DNA of 64,000 nucleotides from Alcaligenes pakistanensis. GTDB taxonomy: Bacteria; Pseudomonadota; Gammaproteobacteria; Burkholderiales; Burkholderiaceae_B. Location: positions 79,429-143,428 of the forward strand of contig NZ_BMZN01000003.1 in NCBI RefSeq assembly GCF_014652815.1. Reading direction: 5' to 3'. Positions 53,806-62,423 of the stretch are shown here, in pieces. Position 1 is the stretch's first letter, and each line of letters starts with the position of its first letter. Under the pieces are notes generated by a model. It did not search any database. It was not told where the DNA came from and was given only the letters and a program-made list of their open reading frames with translations. Made by a program: the position numbers and the translations under genes.

Positions 53806-54555
53806 TTAGCGACCGCTATAGCCCAAACGGCGCGAGATCTGTGCGGCTGCCGTCATCAAGATTTTTCCGGCCTGGATCAATCGGACCTCTTCCAGACGCT
53901 CGGCAGGCCCGGAAATCCCCAAAGCAGCCACGACCATTCCACGACTGTCGTAAATGGGGGCGGCAGCGCCGACAACCTGCTCACGCCACTCACCACGATT
54001 AATGGCATAACCCTGTTCACGCACCTGTTCCAGTTCACGACGCAAATCGCCAAACTTCACCAGACTACGAGGCGTATAGGGTTTGAGACGGTTCTTGATC
54101 AGGTTCAAGGTGTCTTCACTGGCCCCGGCCAGCAAAGCCTTGCCGGTTGCCACACACTGCGCGGGTGAACGGCCACCCACGGTGGTGTAGGCACGCACGG
54201 GCTGAGGGCTGTCAATCTTTTCGATATACAGCACCTCTACCCCATCGAGCAACGACAAATGCACGGTTTCCTGAGTTTGCTCGGCCAGCTCTTTCATGAA
54301 AGGCAAGGCCTCCACCCGCACGTCCAGGCGGTTAGCCAGGCCCGAGCCCAACTCCCAGAGCTTCATGGTCAGCTCATAACGTCCGGTATCTTCGTTTTTA
54401 CGCGCAAAGCCCTGATGAACCAAGGCCTGCAACAGACGATGCACATTGCTTTTATTGAGCATCAGTTGATTGGCCAGCTCAGTCACGCCCGAGCCTCGTT
54501 CGTGCTTGGCCAGGGCTTCCAGGAGCACCAGGCCCTTAACAAAAGTCTTGTCCAA
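53806..54555 (-). CDS. IclR-family transcriptional regulator
   Basis: A 249-residue regulator of normal IclR length: winged helix (VTELANQLMLNKSNVHRLLQALVHQGFARK) and effector domain with GKALLAG, EQVVGAAAPIYDSRGMVVAALGISGPAER. The first start codon in frame is TTG at 54555, directly after an in-frame stop, so a rare TTG start is likely; GGGA lies about 10 bases upstream. It is convergent with the hydratase-like gene and is the natural candidate to bind the mirrored repeats at 50456 and 50703. Confidence 0.85.
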   Translation of the reverse strand: MDKTFVKGLVLLEALAKHERGSGVTELANQLMLNKSNVHRLLQALVHQGFARKNEDTGRYELTMKLWELGSGLANRLDVRVEALPFMKELAEQTQETVHLSLLDGVEVLYIEKIDSPQPVRAYTTVGGRSPAQCVATGKALLAGASEDTLNLIKNRLKPYTPRSLVKFGDLRRELEQVREQGYAINRGEWREQVVGAAAPIYDSRGMVVAALGISGPAERLEEVRLIQAGKILMTAAAQISRRLGYSGR

Positions 54556-54842
54556 TCGAATATCCCATCAATCACTAAAAGTGCATGAATTGTCTCATGG
54601 AACCGGAACGGGCCATACAGACAAGCCCTTAGAGCAACGCGACAAGCGGCTTTCGCAACGCTTTACACGGGCTTAAAACAACACAGCCTTACAGACTTGA
54701 ACCATTACCAACAGGCCCACCGCTTCACAATGCCCAACACTGGCTCAACACACTGGGATTTTCCGCTTTCCAGCCAGCGCCGAAAGCGTGTACAAAGGGT
54801 CTTTCATCGACAAACAGAACAACAGCCCGGAGCGCTTTCCCG

Positions 54843-55370
54843 ATGGACACCACTTCTTCGCCCATTGCCCTTGCGGCCATTGTGCATGCAGGCAAAGGCA
54901 GCGCCGACGCCTTGCTGCTGGAATTCGTGCAGGAATTGCGTGCAAAAAACTACCGCGTCTGTGGTCTGGTGCAAGGCCCGGAAATCCAGAAGGAAGACCA
55001 TAGCCTGCGCACCGTGCAGGATCTGGACAAGGGCACGCTCTATCCCATCACCCAAAACCTGGGTTCAGAGTCCACCGCCTGTTGCCTGGATATTGGTGCC
55101 TTGATGGAGGCCAGCGAAGTGCTGCGGCAGGCACTGGAAAGCCCCGCCGATCTGGTGATCGTGAATCGCTTTGGAATTATGGAAGCGGACGGCCAGGGCT
55201 TTAATAACGAAATCATGGCCTTGATCGACCAAGGCTACCCGGTGCTGACCGTTGTGGCCCACACGTACCTGCCAGCATGGCGTGAATTTACCGGCGGGCT
55301 GGCCGTTGAGCTGGCACCCGAACGCCAAGCCTTGTGGGACTGGTTCGAGAGCAGCCGTCAGGCAGCCTGA
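54843..55370 (+). CDS. DUF2478-domain protein
   Basis: A 175-residue protein matching the DUF2478 pattern: IALAAIVHAGKGSADALLLEFV at the N-terminus (a degenerate P-loop-like segment), RVCGLVQGPE, LVIVNRFGIMEADGQGF and PVLTVVAHTYLPAWREFTGGL. The family is related to NTPase THEP1-like proteins and often sits beside molybdate genes, but none is here. It is divergent from the IclR gene over about 290 bases in which I see no further gene. Function unknown. Confidence 0.78.
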   Translation: MDTTSSPIALAAIVHAGKGSADALLLEFVQELRAKNYRVCGLVQGPEIQKEDHSLRTVQDLDKGTLYPITQNLGSESTACCLDIGALMEASEVLRQALESPADLVIVNRFGIMEADGQGFNNEIMALIDQGYPVLTVVAHTYLPAWREFTGGLAVELAPERQALWDWFESSRQAA

Positions 55371-55522
55371 CTCGGCCACCGGCCCTTATTTCTTAAGCTC
55401 ACGGACTGAACAATCAAGCCAGATCCGCCCATCTCCTATAGCGTTGCCGCAAACAATACGCCATGAACGATGGGCAGCAGGCATACAGTCTTAATGTCTG
55501 CAGAATACGCTGGGACTGCACG

Positions 55523-58500
55523 TTAAAACGCCCAGTTCAGCGACACATTACCCGAGATATCTGCCCGGCTGTTACCCAGCAAACGGGTGCCCGCCGACAC
55601 CCCAAGGCGCAAACGCTCGGAGCTTTGCAGCGTCAAGCCCGCCCGTAAAGCCAACGCATGGCTGTCGATACGAGCATAGCGGCCATCAAAACCTGTCTGC
55701 GGCGACGCCTCAAACTGTGCGTACTGCGTCTGCTTGCGTCCCAACAAGGCCTGTTCCCACGAGGCGGAAACTTCAGCCTGCAAGCGACGGCCCTGCTTCA
55801 ACTCCCAAGCCTGGGTAAGGGCCAAGCCCAGCGACGCTTGCAAGGAATGGGCGCGGGTCGAATCCAACTGCAAGCGGCTGCCTGCGTCCCCCTCTTCACC
55901 TAAACCGGGACGGCTGTAACGCAAATAATCCAAGGCCAGAACCGGGCCTATGCTGCCTGCCTCGCCCAAGGGCCAGTTATAGGCCGTCTGAACACCCGCT
56001 GCGAAGGTATGGCCGGTCCAATCAGACTTGGGGTTGGCCTGATAATCAGAAAACGCAATGCGTCGGTTCAATTTGCCCTGCTCCAAGCCCATGCGGACTT
56101 GCGCCAGACCTTTCCAACCTTCACGAGCATCAGCGCGGTACAAAGCATGCACACCGGCTCCCAGTCCGGTCAGCGTGCTTTTGGCCTGATAAGGGGCATC
56201 TATATTCAAGCTTTGCTCATTGGCAGTCGCATGGGCACCCAAGCTCCAGTCGCTACCTGCAGCGCGGTGTTCAGCACCGAACACAACACCGTAAGTCTGG
56301 CTGCGATGGTCTACATCATTACTGCTTAACTGCCAGTGATAACGACCACCAAAAGGCTGGATGAAAGTCTGCCAGCCATCCTTGCCCAAACCAGGGCGCT
56401 GACGCAGTTGCTCGGACACCAATTGCTCTCGACGCACGCTGGCAGCCAACTGAGCACCATAAGCACCGGCACTTAACTGATTGAGTGCGTCACCAATCTC
56501 GCTGCCATCCGCGCTGGAGAAGTCCAAAGCCTGGTAGATAGAGGCCAAGGGGCGCTGACTGTCAGTGGAAGCCTGCTCCAGACTGCGGCCTACGGCACCT
56601 GCATTAGGATTGCCCGCGTAGGGCGAGTAAGCCGCCGCCTGGCGGCTCACCGACCAGCCACCATTATTCGCGTGCACGCTCAGGCTGGGTGAACTCAGGC
56701 TGGCTGTTAGCAGATCAAAACCACCCTGGGTCTGGGTAGCCTGAAAGACCGTGTTCTGGCTCAAGGACCAGCCATCCGCGTACCAGTCAGGCTGCAATTG
56801 CAGCTTCAATTCGCCCGCCAATTGAGCCAGACCTTGAACCTCAATACGATCATGCTGGCGAGTGTCCGCCTCGATCAAAATGCGGCCTTCAGGGGCCTGA
56901 ACAAAATCCCCCTGAATCGTCATCTGACCAAAGGAGTTGCCCGGACTCAAGGTGCCGTGGTTACTGAATTTACCTTCCGAGTTAATGGCGTAGCGACTAT
57001 TGCCGCTCAACGTGGCGCCTGCATCCACACGCAGGCCATGCAGTTGGTGCTGACCATTCAGCGAGCTTTCGCCACCCGCAATCACCACGGCCAAGTTGTC
57101 TACACCCTGAATATTGCCGTCATAACGCAGACGGAAATCTGGATCAGCCTGTAGCGTGGCTCGCCCTTGCTCATCTGCTTTTTGCCCAAAATTCACATGG
57201 GTGACAAACAACTCGCCATTGCTTTGACGAGTGGAATAGTCAGACAGGATATCGCCCTGAATCCGGGCACCTTGCATGATGTTGATATTCTCAACCTGGG
57301 CATTTTTGGAAATCTGGATAGCGGCTTTATTGCCCGACAAAAGACCGGCTAAATGGTAGTCCTTGATTAGCGCGCCCTGCAAAGCCAAAGGTAAGCTATC
57401 GGCGGGAATCAGGGTACCCCGGTCATTCAAGAGCCAGGAGCCACGATACTCCCCGCCCTCAATACCATCCTCAAAATTGCCCATTACGTTATTGCCGAAG
57501 TCGAACAAGGCAGCGACGCCGTCTTCGCCCTCAGCGCGTACTTCACCCCGCTGCACAATTGTATGTTCGCGGCCGTAGCTGAACTGCAGACCCCGGCCAT
57601 ACCAGCCTTGTGCATGAATACGGGTACTTTCGGGGATGATAAGCGTGTTCTCGCTACCATCCACGCGCACACCAACCCCGCCTGGGCCCGCACTTAACAC
57701 ATCAGCCGCCTGCGTCAGGGTATTGCGTTCACCATAAATATGCAGCCCCACGCCTTGAGTCGCCTGGTTGTACTGGCCCGGCAGGTAAGCAGTTCCTTCG
57801 CTGTTTCGAGCAAAAAAACCATTTTTGCTCGTCAATGTGAGCCCATCGCCGTAGACAGAATAGCCATAGAAATTGCGCCGGTCGATCTGCAAGCCCATAT
57901 CCTGCAAGGATGCCAGCTCCGCTTCCATCATATTGGTGTAATTGCGATAAGACTGGTGACTCATCAAGCTGTTACGCAGCTCCGAATGCCCCATGTAATC
58001 GGTATCCACCCCAAATGGCTGCTGACCCACATAACCCAAAATCCGCACCGGTATACCAGGCATGGCACCGTCCATCACTTCCTGCACATGCTGGCCCGTG
58101 AAATAGCCCTGGTCCTTACGCAGATCAAACGCATCTGGATCGTAAGCGTTATTGCACATAGAACACAGCACCGCCTGCCCTGGTCGGGCGGCATTACCAT
58201 TATCGTCGCGCAAACCCTGCGCCCAGGAGGTCAGAAACGGCCGTATGTAAGGCGTACCCGACCCTCGTCCCCATTCATCTTCTGCAACACCAATCATCCC
58301 CAGCGTATGGCCAATCTCATGGAACATGACCGCCGAGTAATCTGCCTGATCACTCAAGGGAAGCTGACTGGGGCGAAGCGCGGCAGTCTCAAAATTGATA
58401 GTCCCCACCACAACCTCGGCAAGAGGGAGTTTGAGCTGGTCGCTGTCCAGCTTGTTGAGCAAGGCCGCTTGGGGAAGAAGCAGGTAAAGCGAGCCTGCTG

Positions 58501-58849
58501 AGTCCGGGTCAAGCGTCACGGTGGTCCCTGCCCGGGCGTCCGGATTGCCCACTGTGCCAACATTAATAATGGCTGGTACATACCCCGGCTTCAAAGACAG
58601 GATCTCGGCCCAGCGACTTAGCGCGCCTCGAATTTTAAGCTGGGCATTGTCGTCCAGATCAAAAACGGACCGTGGCCCATTGAGCGGATCATCCCTTGAG
58701 TAAGACTCATCCTGCGTACCGAAAATGCGCAGCTCAAATACCGCTTCCCCTTTCTTGTTGTAGATCGTCTCGGCCTGATACGCTTGGGCGCCGGCTGAAG
58801 CCAACAGCAAGACACCAGCACTGAGCAGGGTTTTAAAAGTTGCCGACAT
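55523..58849 (-). CDS. autotransporter with HExxH metalloprotease-like passenger domain (paralogue 2)
   Basis: A 1108-residue autotransporter with the same architecture as the gene at 3661-6963. It has a signal peptide (MSATFKTLLSAGVLLLASAGAQA), an N-terminal domain with HEIGHTLG (His177), the conserved MGHSELRNSLMSHQ and AELASLQDMG segments, a beta-helical passenger, and a C-terminal barrel ending NWAF. The two proteins share the LPGQYNQAT...GLHIYG block and the FDFG block but are clearly diverged, so this is an old duplication or a separate acquisition. ATG 58849 is chosen by comparison with the paralogue; a longer in-frame start (58990) lacks signal features. A CSMC pair in the metalloprotease region is matched by CDGC in the other copy. 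Confidence 0.86.
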   Translation of the reverse strand: MSATFKTLLSAGVLLLASAGAQAYQAETIYNKKGEAVFELRIFGTQDESYSRDDPLNGPRSVFDLDDNAQLKIRGALSRWAEILSLKPGYVPAIINVGTVGNPDARAGTTVTLDPDSAGSLYLLLPQAALLNKLDSDQLKLPLAEVVVGTINFETAALRPSQLPLSDQADYSAVMFHEIGHTLGMIGVAEDEWGRGSGTPYIRPFLTSWAQGLRDDNGNAARPGQAVLCSMCNNAYDPDAFDLRKDQGYFTGQHVQEVMDGAMPGIPVRILGYVGQQPFGVDTDYMGHSELRNSLMSHQSYRNYTNMMEAELASLQDMGLQIDRRNFYGYSVYGDGLTLTSKNGFFARNSEGTAYLPGQYNQATQGVGLHIYGERNTLTQAADVLSAGPGGVGVRVDGSENTLIIPESTRIHAQGWYGRGLQFSYGREHTIVQRGEVRAEGEDGVAALFDFGNNVMGNFEDGIEGGEYRGSWLLNDRGTLIPADSLPLALQGALIKDYHLAGLLSGNKAAIQISKNAQVENINIMQGARIQGDILSDYSTRQSNGELFVTHVNFGQKADEQGRATLQADPDFRLRYDGNIQGVDNLAVVIAGGESSLNGQHQLHGLRVDAGATLSGNSRYAINSEGKFSNHGTLSPGNSFGQMTIQGDFVQAPEGRILIEADTRQHDRIEVQGLAQLAGELKLQLQPDWYADGWSLSQNTVFQATQTQGGFDLLTASLSSPSLSVHANNGGWSVSRQAAAYSPYAGNPNAGAVGRSLEQASTDSQRPLASIYQALDFSSADGSEIGDALNQLSAGAYGAQLAASVRREQLVSEQLRQRPGLGKDGWQTFIQPFGGRYHWQLSSNDVDHRSQTYGVVFGAEHRAAGSDWSLGAHATANEQSLNIDAPYQAKSTLTGLGAGVHALYRADAREGWKGLAQVRMGLEQGKLNRRIAFSDYQANPKSDWTGHTFAAGVQTAYNWPLGEAGSIGPVLALDYLRYSRPGLGEEGDAGSRLQLDSTRAHSLQASLGLALTQAWELKQGRRLQAEVSASWEQALLGRKQTQYAQFEASPQTGFDGRYARIDSHALALRAGLTLQSSERLRLGVSAGTRLLGNSRADISGNVSLNWAF

Positions 58850-59042
58850 GAGTTTGGATTCCGGGTTTGGGGAGTAACAAGACGGCCCTTGTAGTAAACG
58901 CCCCAGGGACAGCCTCCAAGCGAGCACAGTAATCCAAAATAGCGCACAGGATACGTTTAATCTATACAACGAAAAACGCGCAGGCGGCATCTGGCAACGC
59001 AGTGCTGCCAGCAGCTTGACCCACTCATCCCCAGCGGCCGCT

Positions 59043-60065
59043 TTATTCGTCCCAGCCTTCCAGCACTAATTTTCCTCGTGTCTTGCCCGACTCGATCAAG
59101 GCGTGGGCTTGTTTCAGATTGCTGGCGTTGATGGTGCCAAAGCGCTTGCTCAAGGTAGTACGAATCAAACCGGCATCGATCAGCTCGGCCACCTCGCTTA
59201 ACAAGCGGTGCTGGGCCAGCATATCGTGCGTCTCGAACAGGGAGCGGGTAAACATGAACTCCCAATGCAAGGAGACAGATTTACGCTTCAACAGACCTAT
59301 ATCCAGGCTGGCGGGGTCATCAATCAAGCCAAATTTGCCCTGCGGTGCAATCGCTTGCACGATCTGTTCAAAGTGCTGATCGGTATGCGTCAGGCTGACC
59401 ACATAGTCAACCTGCGGGTAGCCCAGGCGCTCTAACTCGGCAGCCAAAGGCTTACTGTGATCGATAACATGATGCGCACCCAGCTCCCGCACCCAGGCTT
59501 GGGTTTCCGGACGCGATGCCGTGCCGATTACCGTCAAGGAGGTCAGACGCGACGCCAATTGCGTCAAGATGGAACCCACGCCGCCAGACGCCCCCACGAT
59601 CAGCAGGCTTTTCCCCGTAGGAGCCTTGCCGAGCGCGATTCCCAATCGATCAAACAGCATTTCCCAGGCGGTAATGGTGGTCAAAGGCAAAGCGGCAGCG
59701 GCAGCAAAATCCAGCGACTTGGGAGCCAGAGCCACGATACGCTCATCGACCAGATGCAATTGGCTATTGGTGCCCTGACGCGCGATGGAACCGGCATACC
59801 AGACGCGATCACCCGGCTTGAACAAGCTGACCTCGGGCCCGACCGCCTGCACAATGCCGCTGGCGTCCCAGCCCAATATTTTGTACTCCTGGCCGTCCGC
59901 TGGTTTAGCTCCTTGTCTGACTTTGGTATCGACTGGATTAACTGACACCGCCTTGATCTGCACGAGCAGATCACGCCCCGTGGCGACCGGATCAGACAAC
60001 TCAATATCCAGCAGTGAATCGGGCTGCTCAATGGCCTGAGGAACTTTGTATGCAATCGCTTTCAT
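59043..60065 (-). CDS. zinc-binding alcohol dehydrogenase family / quinone reductase-like MDR
   Basis: A 340-residue medium-chain dehydrogenase of the quinone oxidoreductase-like group. The N-terminal domain (VSVNPVDTKVRQG, LGWDASGIVQAVG) is followed by a Rossmann domain with LLIVGASGGVGSILTQLA. The classical zinc ligands are absent, as in zeta-crystallin-type reductases. It lies 41 bases downstream of the old yellow enzyme gene in the same direction. Both probably reduce electrophiles such as quinones or enones under control of the divergent LysR gene. Confidence 0.85.
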   Translation of the reverse strand: MKAIAYKVPQAIEQPDSLLDIELSDPVATGRDLLVQIKAVSVNPVDTKVRQGAKPADGQEYKILGWDASGIVQAVGPEVSLFKPGDRVWYAGSIARQGTNSQLHLVDERIVALAPKSLDFAAAAALPLTTITAWEMLFDRLGIALGKAPTGKSLLIVGASGGVGSILTQLASRLTSLTVIGTASRPETQAWVRELGAHHVIDHSKPLAAELERLGYPQVDYVVSLTHTDQHFEQIVQAIAPQGKFGLIDDPASLDIGLLKRKSVSLHWEFMFTRSLFETHDMLAQHRLLSEVAELIDAGLIRTTLSKRFGTINASNLKQAHALIESGKTRGKLVLEGWDE

Positions 60066-60106
60066 CTTTTTTCCTTGAAAAAATGCTGAACCAGCCTAAA
60101 TCCGGT

Positions 60107-61207
60107 TTACGACATGACGGGATAATCGGAATAACCGTGTGCATCACCCCCAAACAGGGTGTGGGGATCAAAAGCGGCCAAGGGGCTCTGCTCCCTTATG
60201 CGCGCAGGCAGGTCCGGGTTGGCAATAAAGGGACGGCCAAATGCCACCAGATCAGCCAGCCCCGCGCTCAGAATCTGTTCGGCTCTTGCCGCATCGTATT
60301 TCCCCGCCACCATAATCCGGCCAGAAAAGCAGTCACGCAGATCATGACGAAATTGCTCAGGAATCAACGGGGCCTCATCCCAATCGGCTTCCGATAGATG
60401 GATATAGGCCAGCCCTGTCTTATCCAGACTGGAGGACAGATGCAAGATCGTCGGGATGATTTCCGGGCAGTTCATGGCGCGTTGGGTAATGAACGGCGCC
60501 AGACGAATTCCTGTGCGGTTCGCTCCCACTTCACCCACTACGGCGGCAACTACCTCCTGCGCAAAACGGACACGATTTTCCATGCTGCCACCGTACTCAT
60601 CAAGGCGATGGTTGGATGTGGTGCGAAGGAATTGGTCAATCAGATAGCCATTTGCCCCATGGATTTCCACCCCGTCAAAACCAGCTTGCATGGCGCGGGC
60701 GGCAGCAAGGCGATAGTCCTCGATCACGTCGGCAATATCCTGGGTGCTCAGCTCTCGCGGCACCGGGCAGTCGACCATTCTTCCCACGCCATCCTGCCCC
60801 ACCACCCAGACCTGGGCCTGAGGCGACAAAGCAGAAGGAGCGACTGTCTGCCCATCTGCATGAAAGCTGGCATGAGACATCCGGCCCACGTGCCACAGTT
60901 GCAAAATGATTCGGCCGCCTGCCTGATGCACGGCATCCGTGACCAGACGCCAGCCTTCGACCTGTTCCTGGGTGTAGATCCCTGGGGTATAGCTGTAACC
61001 CTGCCCCTGCCGGGAAATCTGGGTGGCTTCAGTAATCAACAAGCCCGCGCTGGCTCGTTGGGCGTAATACCTAGCCATCAAGGCATTCGGAATATCACCG
61101 GGCTGATCGCTACGGCTACGTGTCATGGGAGCCATCACGATCCGGTTAGGCAGTCGCAGGCTGCCCAGGCGTAAAGAAGAAAATAAGGTAGGTGCAGCTA
61201 AGCCCAT
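60107..61207 (-). CDS. nemA: old yellow enzyme-family alkene reductase (NemA-like)
   Basis: A 366-residue FMN-dependent ene reductase. The substrate-binding His/Asn pair is visible in GVEIHGANGYLIDQFL, along with NRIVMAPMTRSRS, LQLWHVGRMSH and the LADLVAFGRPFIANPD FMN-binding C-terminal motif. These enzymes reduce activated alkenes, nitrate esters and N-ethylmaleimide. The DEYGGSMENRVRF segment is typical. It is first in the operon with the MDR gene and divergent from a LysR regulator. Confidence 0.92.
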   Translation of the reverse strand: MGLAAPTLFSSLRLGSLRLPNRIVMAPMTRSRSDQPGDIPNALMARYYAQRASAGLLITEATQISRQGQGYSYTPGIYTQEQVEGWRLVTDAVHQAGGRIILQLWHVGRMSHASFHADGQTVAPSALSPQAQVWVVGQDGVGRMVDCPVPRELSTQDIADVIEDYRLAAARAMQAGFDGVEIHGANGYLIDQFLRTTSNHRLDEYGGSMENRVRFAQEVVAAVVGEVGANRTGIRLAPFITQRAMNCPEIIPTILHLSSSLDKTGLAYIHLSEADWDEAPLIPEQFRHDLRDCFSGRIMVAGKYDAARAEQILSAGLADLVAFGRPFIANPDLPARIREQSPLAAFDPHTLFGGDAHGYSDYPVMS

Positions 61208-61293
61208 GATTCGTATGCCTCATCAACAAGATTAAAAGGGAGATCACAGTATGCTCGCGCGGGCACATCAGAAAAACAGGCGAATGCTTGAAG

Positions 61294-61310
61294 CTATTTT
61301 CAAAAAATAG
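61294..61310. promoter_or_regulatory. candidate LysR operator between nemA and the regulator
   Basis: CTATTTTCAAAAAATAG has perfect seven-base arms around a three-base centre and lies in the 187-base gap between divergent nemA and LysR genes. AT-rich symmetric sites of this kind are typical for LysR binding; inferred only. Confidence 0.5.
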
Positions 61311-61394
61311 TTGAAAGTGGCACAATAATTTGCCTGCTTACCCGGTTTTCAGGCGAACTATTCCCACGCTGTACTTAGCTCATCAAGGCTGCCC

Positions 61395-62342
61395 ATGAAA
61401 GCGCTGCAAGATCTGGAAATTTTCGTTCGTACTGCTGACAGCAACAGCCTGTCCGCCACAGCACGGGCCCTGGGTATTAGCCCGGCTGTCGCCAGCGCGG
61501 CCTTGAAGCGCTTGGAAGCCGAGATTGGTGTCCAACTGTTTCTACGATCTACCCGCCATCTGCGGCTGACCTCCGAAGGCGAGGTTTTTCTGGCGCAGTG
61601 TCGGCCCGCCTTGTCCGCCTTGCAGCAAGCCAGCCTGCATTTGGCCAGCGGCAGGCCAGGATCGCGTGGTCAGCTCAAGCTGGCCGCCCCTTCAGATTTG
61701 GGGCGCAATGTGCTCTTGCCCTTACTCAACGAATTTCAGGACTTGAATCGGGGCCTTGATATCCGCCTGCATTTGTCCGATCGCATCGCCAATGTGTATA
61801 GCGAACCCATTGATGCCGCCTTTCGCTACGGCCAGCCGGCGGACTCCAATCTGGTAGCGCTGCCCATTGCCCCTCAACACCGCCGGATTCTGTGCGCATC
61901 TCCTGCGTACCTGGAACTGCGCGGGACTCCTGCCTCCCCTTCCGAATTACAGGAGCATGACTGCCTGTGCTTTATGTTGGGGGGTGAGGTTCATGACCGC
62001 TGGAAGTTTGAAGGGGCCAATGAGCCGGCCACAGTGGTGCGGGTGCGAGCCGTCAATGTGTCCAACGATGGGGATGTCGTGCGGCGCTGGGCCCTGCTGG
62101 GCAAAGGCATTGCCTATAAGGCCTATTTTGATGTGGTTGATGATCTGGCGAACGGGCGCTTGTTGCCCATTTGCCAGGACTGGATATGCGAAAGCTCCCC
62201 CCTTTATTTGCTGGCGGCGGGCCGTCAGCAAATCACCCCCCTCTTGCGCCAGCTGCACCAATTCATTGTCCAGCGCCTGGAGCAATGGGAGCGCCAGCAC
62301 CATCTGCCGAACCAATACGCAGCAACGACGATGAACGTCTAG
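61395..62342 (+). CDS. LysR-family transcriptional regulator
   Basis: A 315-residue LysR-type regulator of the CrgA/DmlR-like group. The helix-turn-helix is in LSATARALGISPAVASAALKRLEAEIGVQLFLRSTR; the effector domain contains GQLKLAAPSDLGRNVLLPLL and ALLGKGIAYKAYFDV. It is divergent from the nemA/MDR operon and probably its regulator, perhaps responding to electrophiles or quinones. A clear symmetrical AT-rich site lies in the gap. Confidence 0.9.
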   Translation: MKALQDLEIFVRTADSNSLSATARALGISPAVASAALKRLEAEIGVQLFLRSTRHLRLTSEGEVFLAQCRPALSALQQASLHLASGRPGSRGQLKLAAPSDLGRNVLLPLLNEFQDLNRGLDIRLHLSDRIANVYSEPIDAAFRYGQPADSNLVALPIAPQHRRILCASPAYLELRGTPASPSELQEHDCLCFMLGGEVHDRWKFEGANEPATVVRVRAVNVSNDGDVVRRWALLGKGIAYKAYFDVVDDLANGRLLPICQDWICESSPLYLLAAGRQQITPLLRQLHQFIVQRLEQWERQHHLPNQYAATTMNV

Positions 62343-62423
62343 GATATCGACCCAAGGCCGTCATGCTGCCTTGCTCTAATTCGATCGATCCTTTCTTAAC
62401 GTCAGCGACAAGGCAATCGAATC

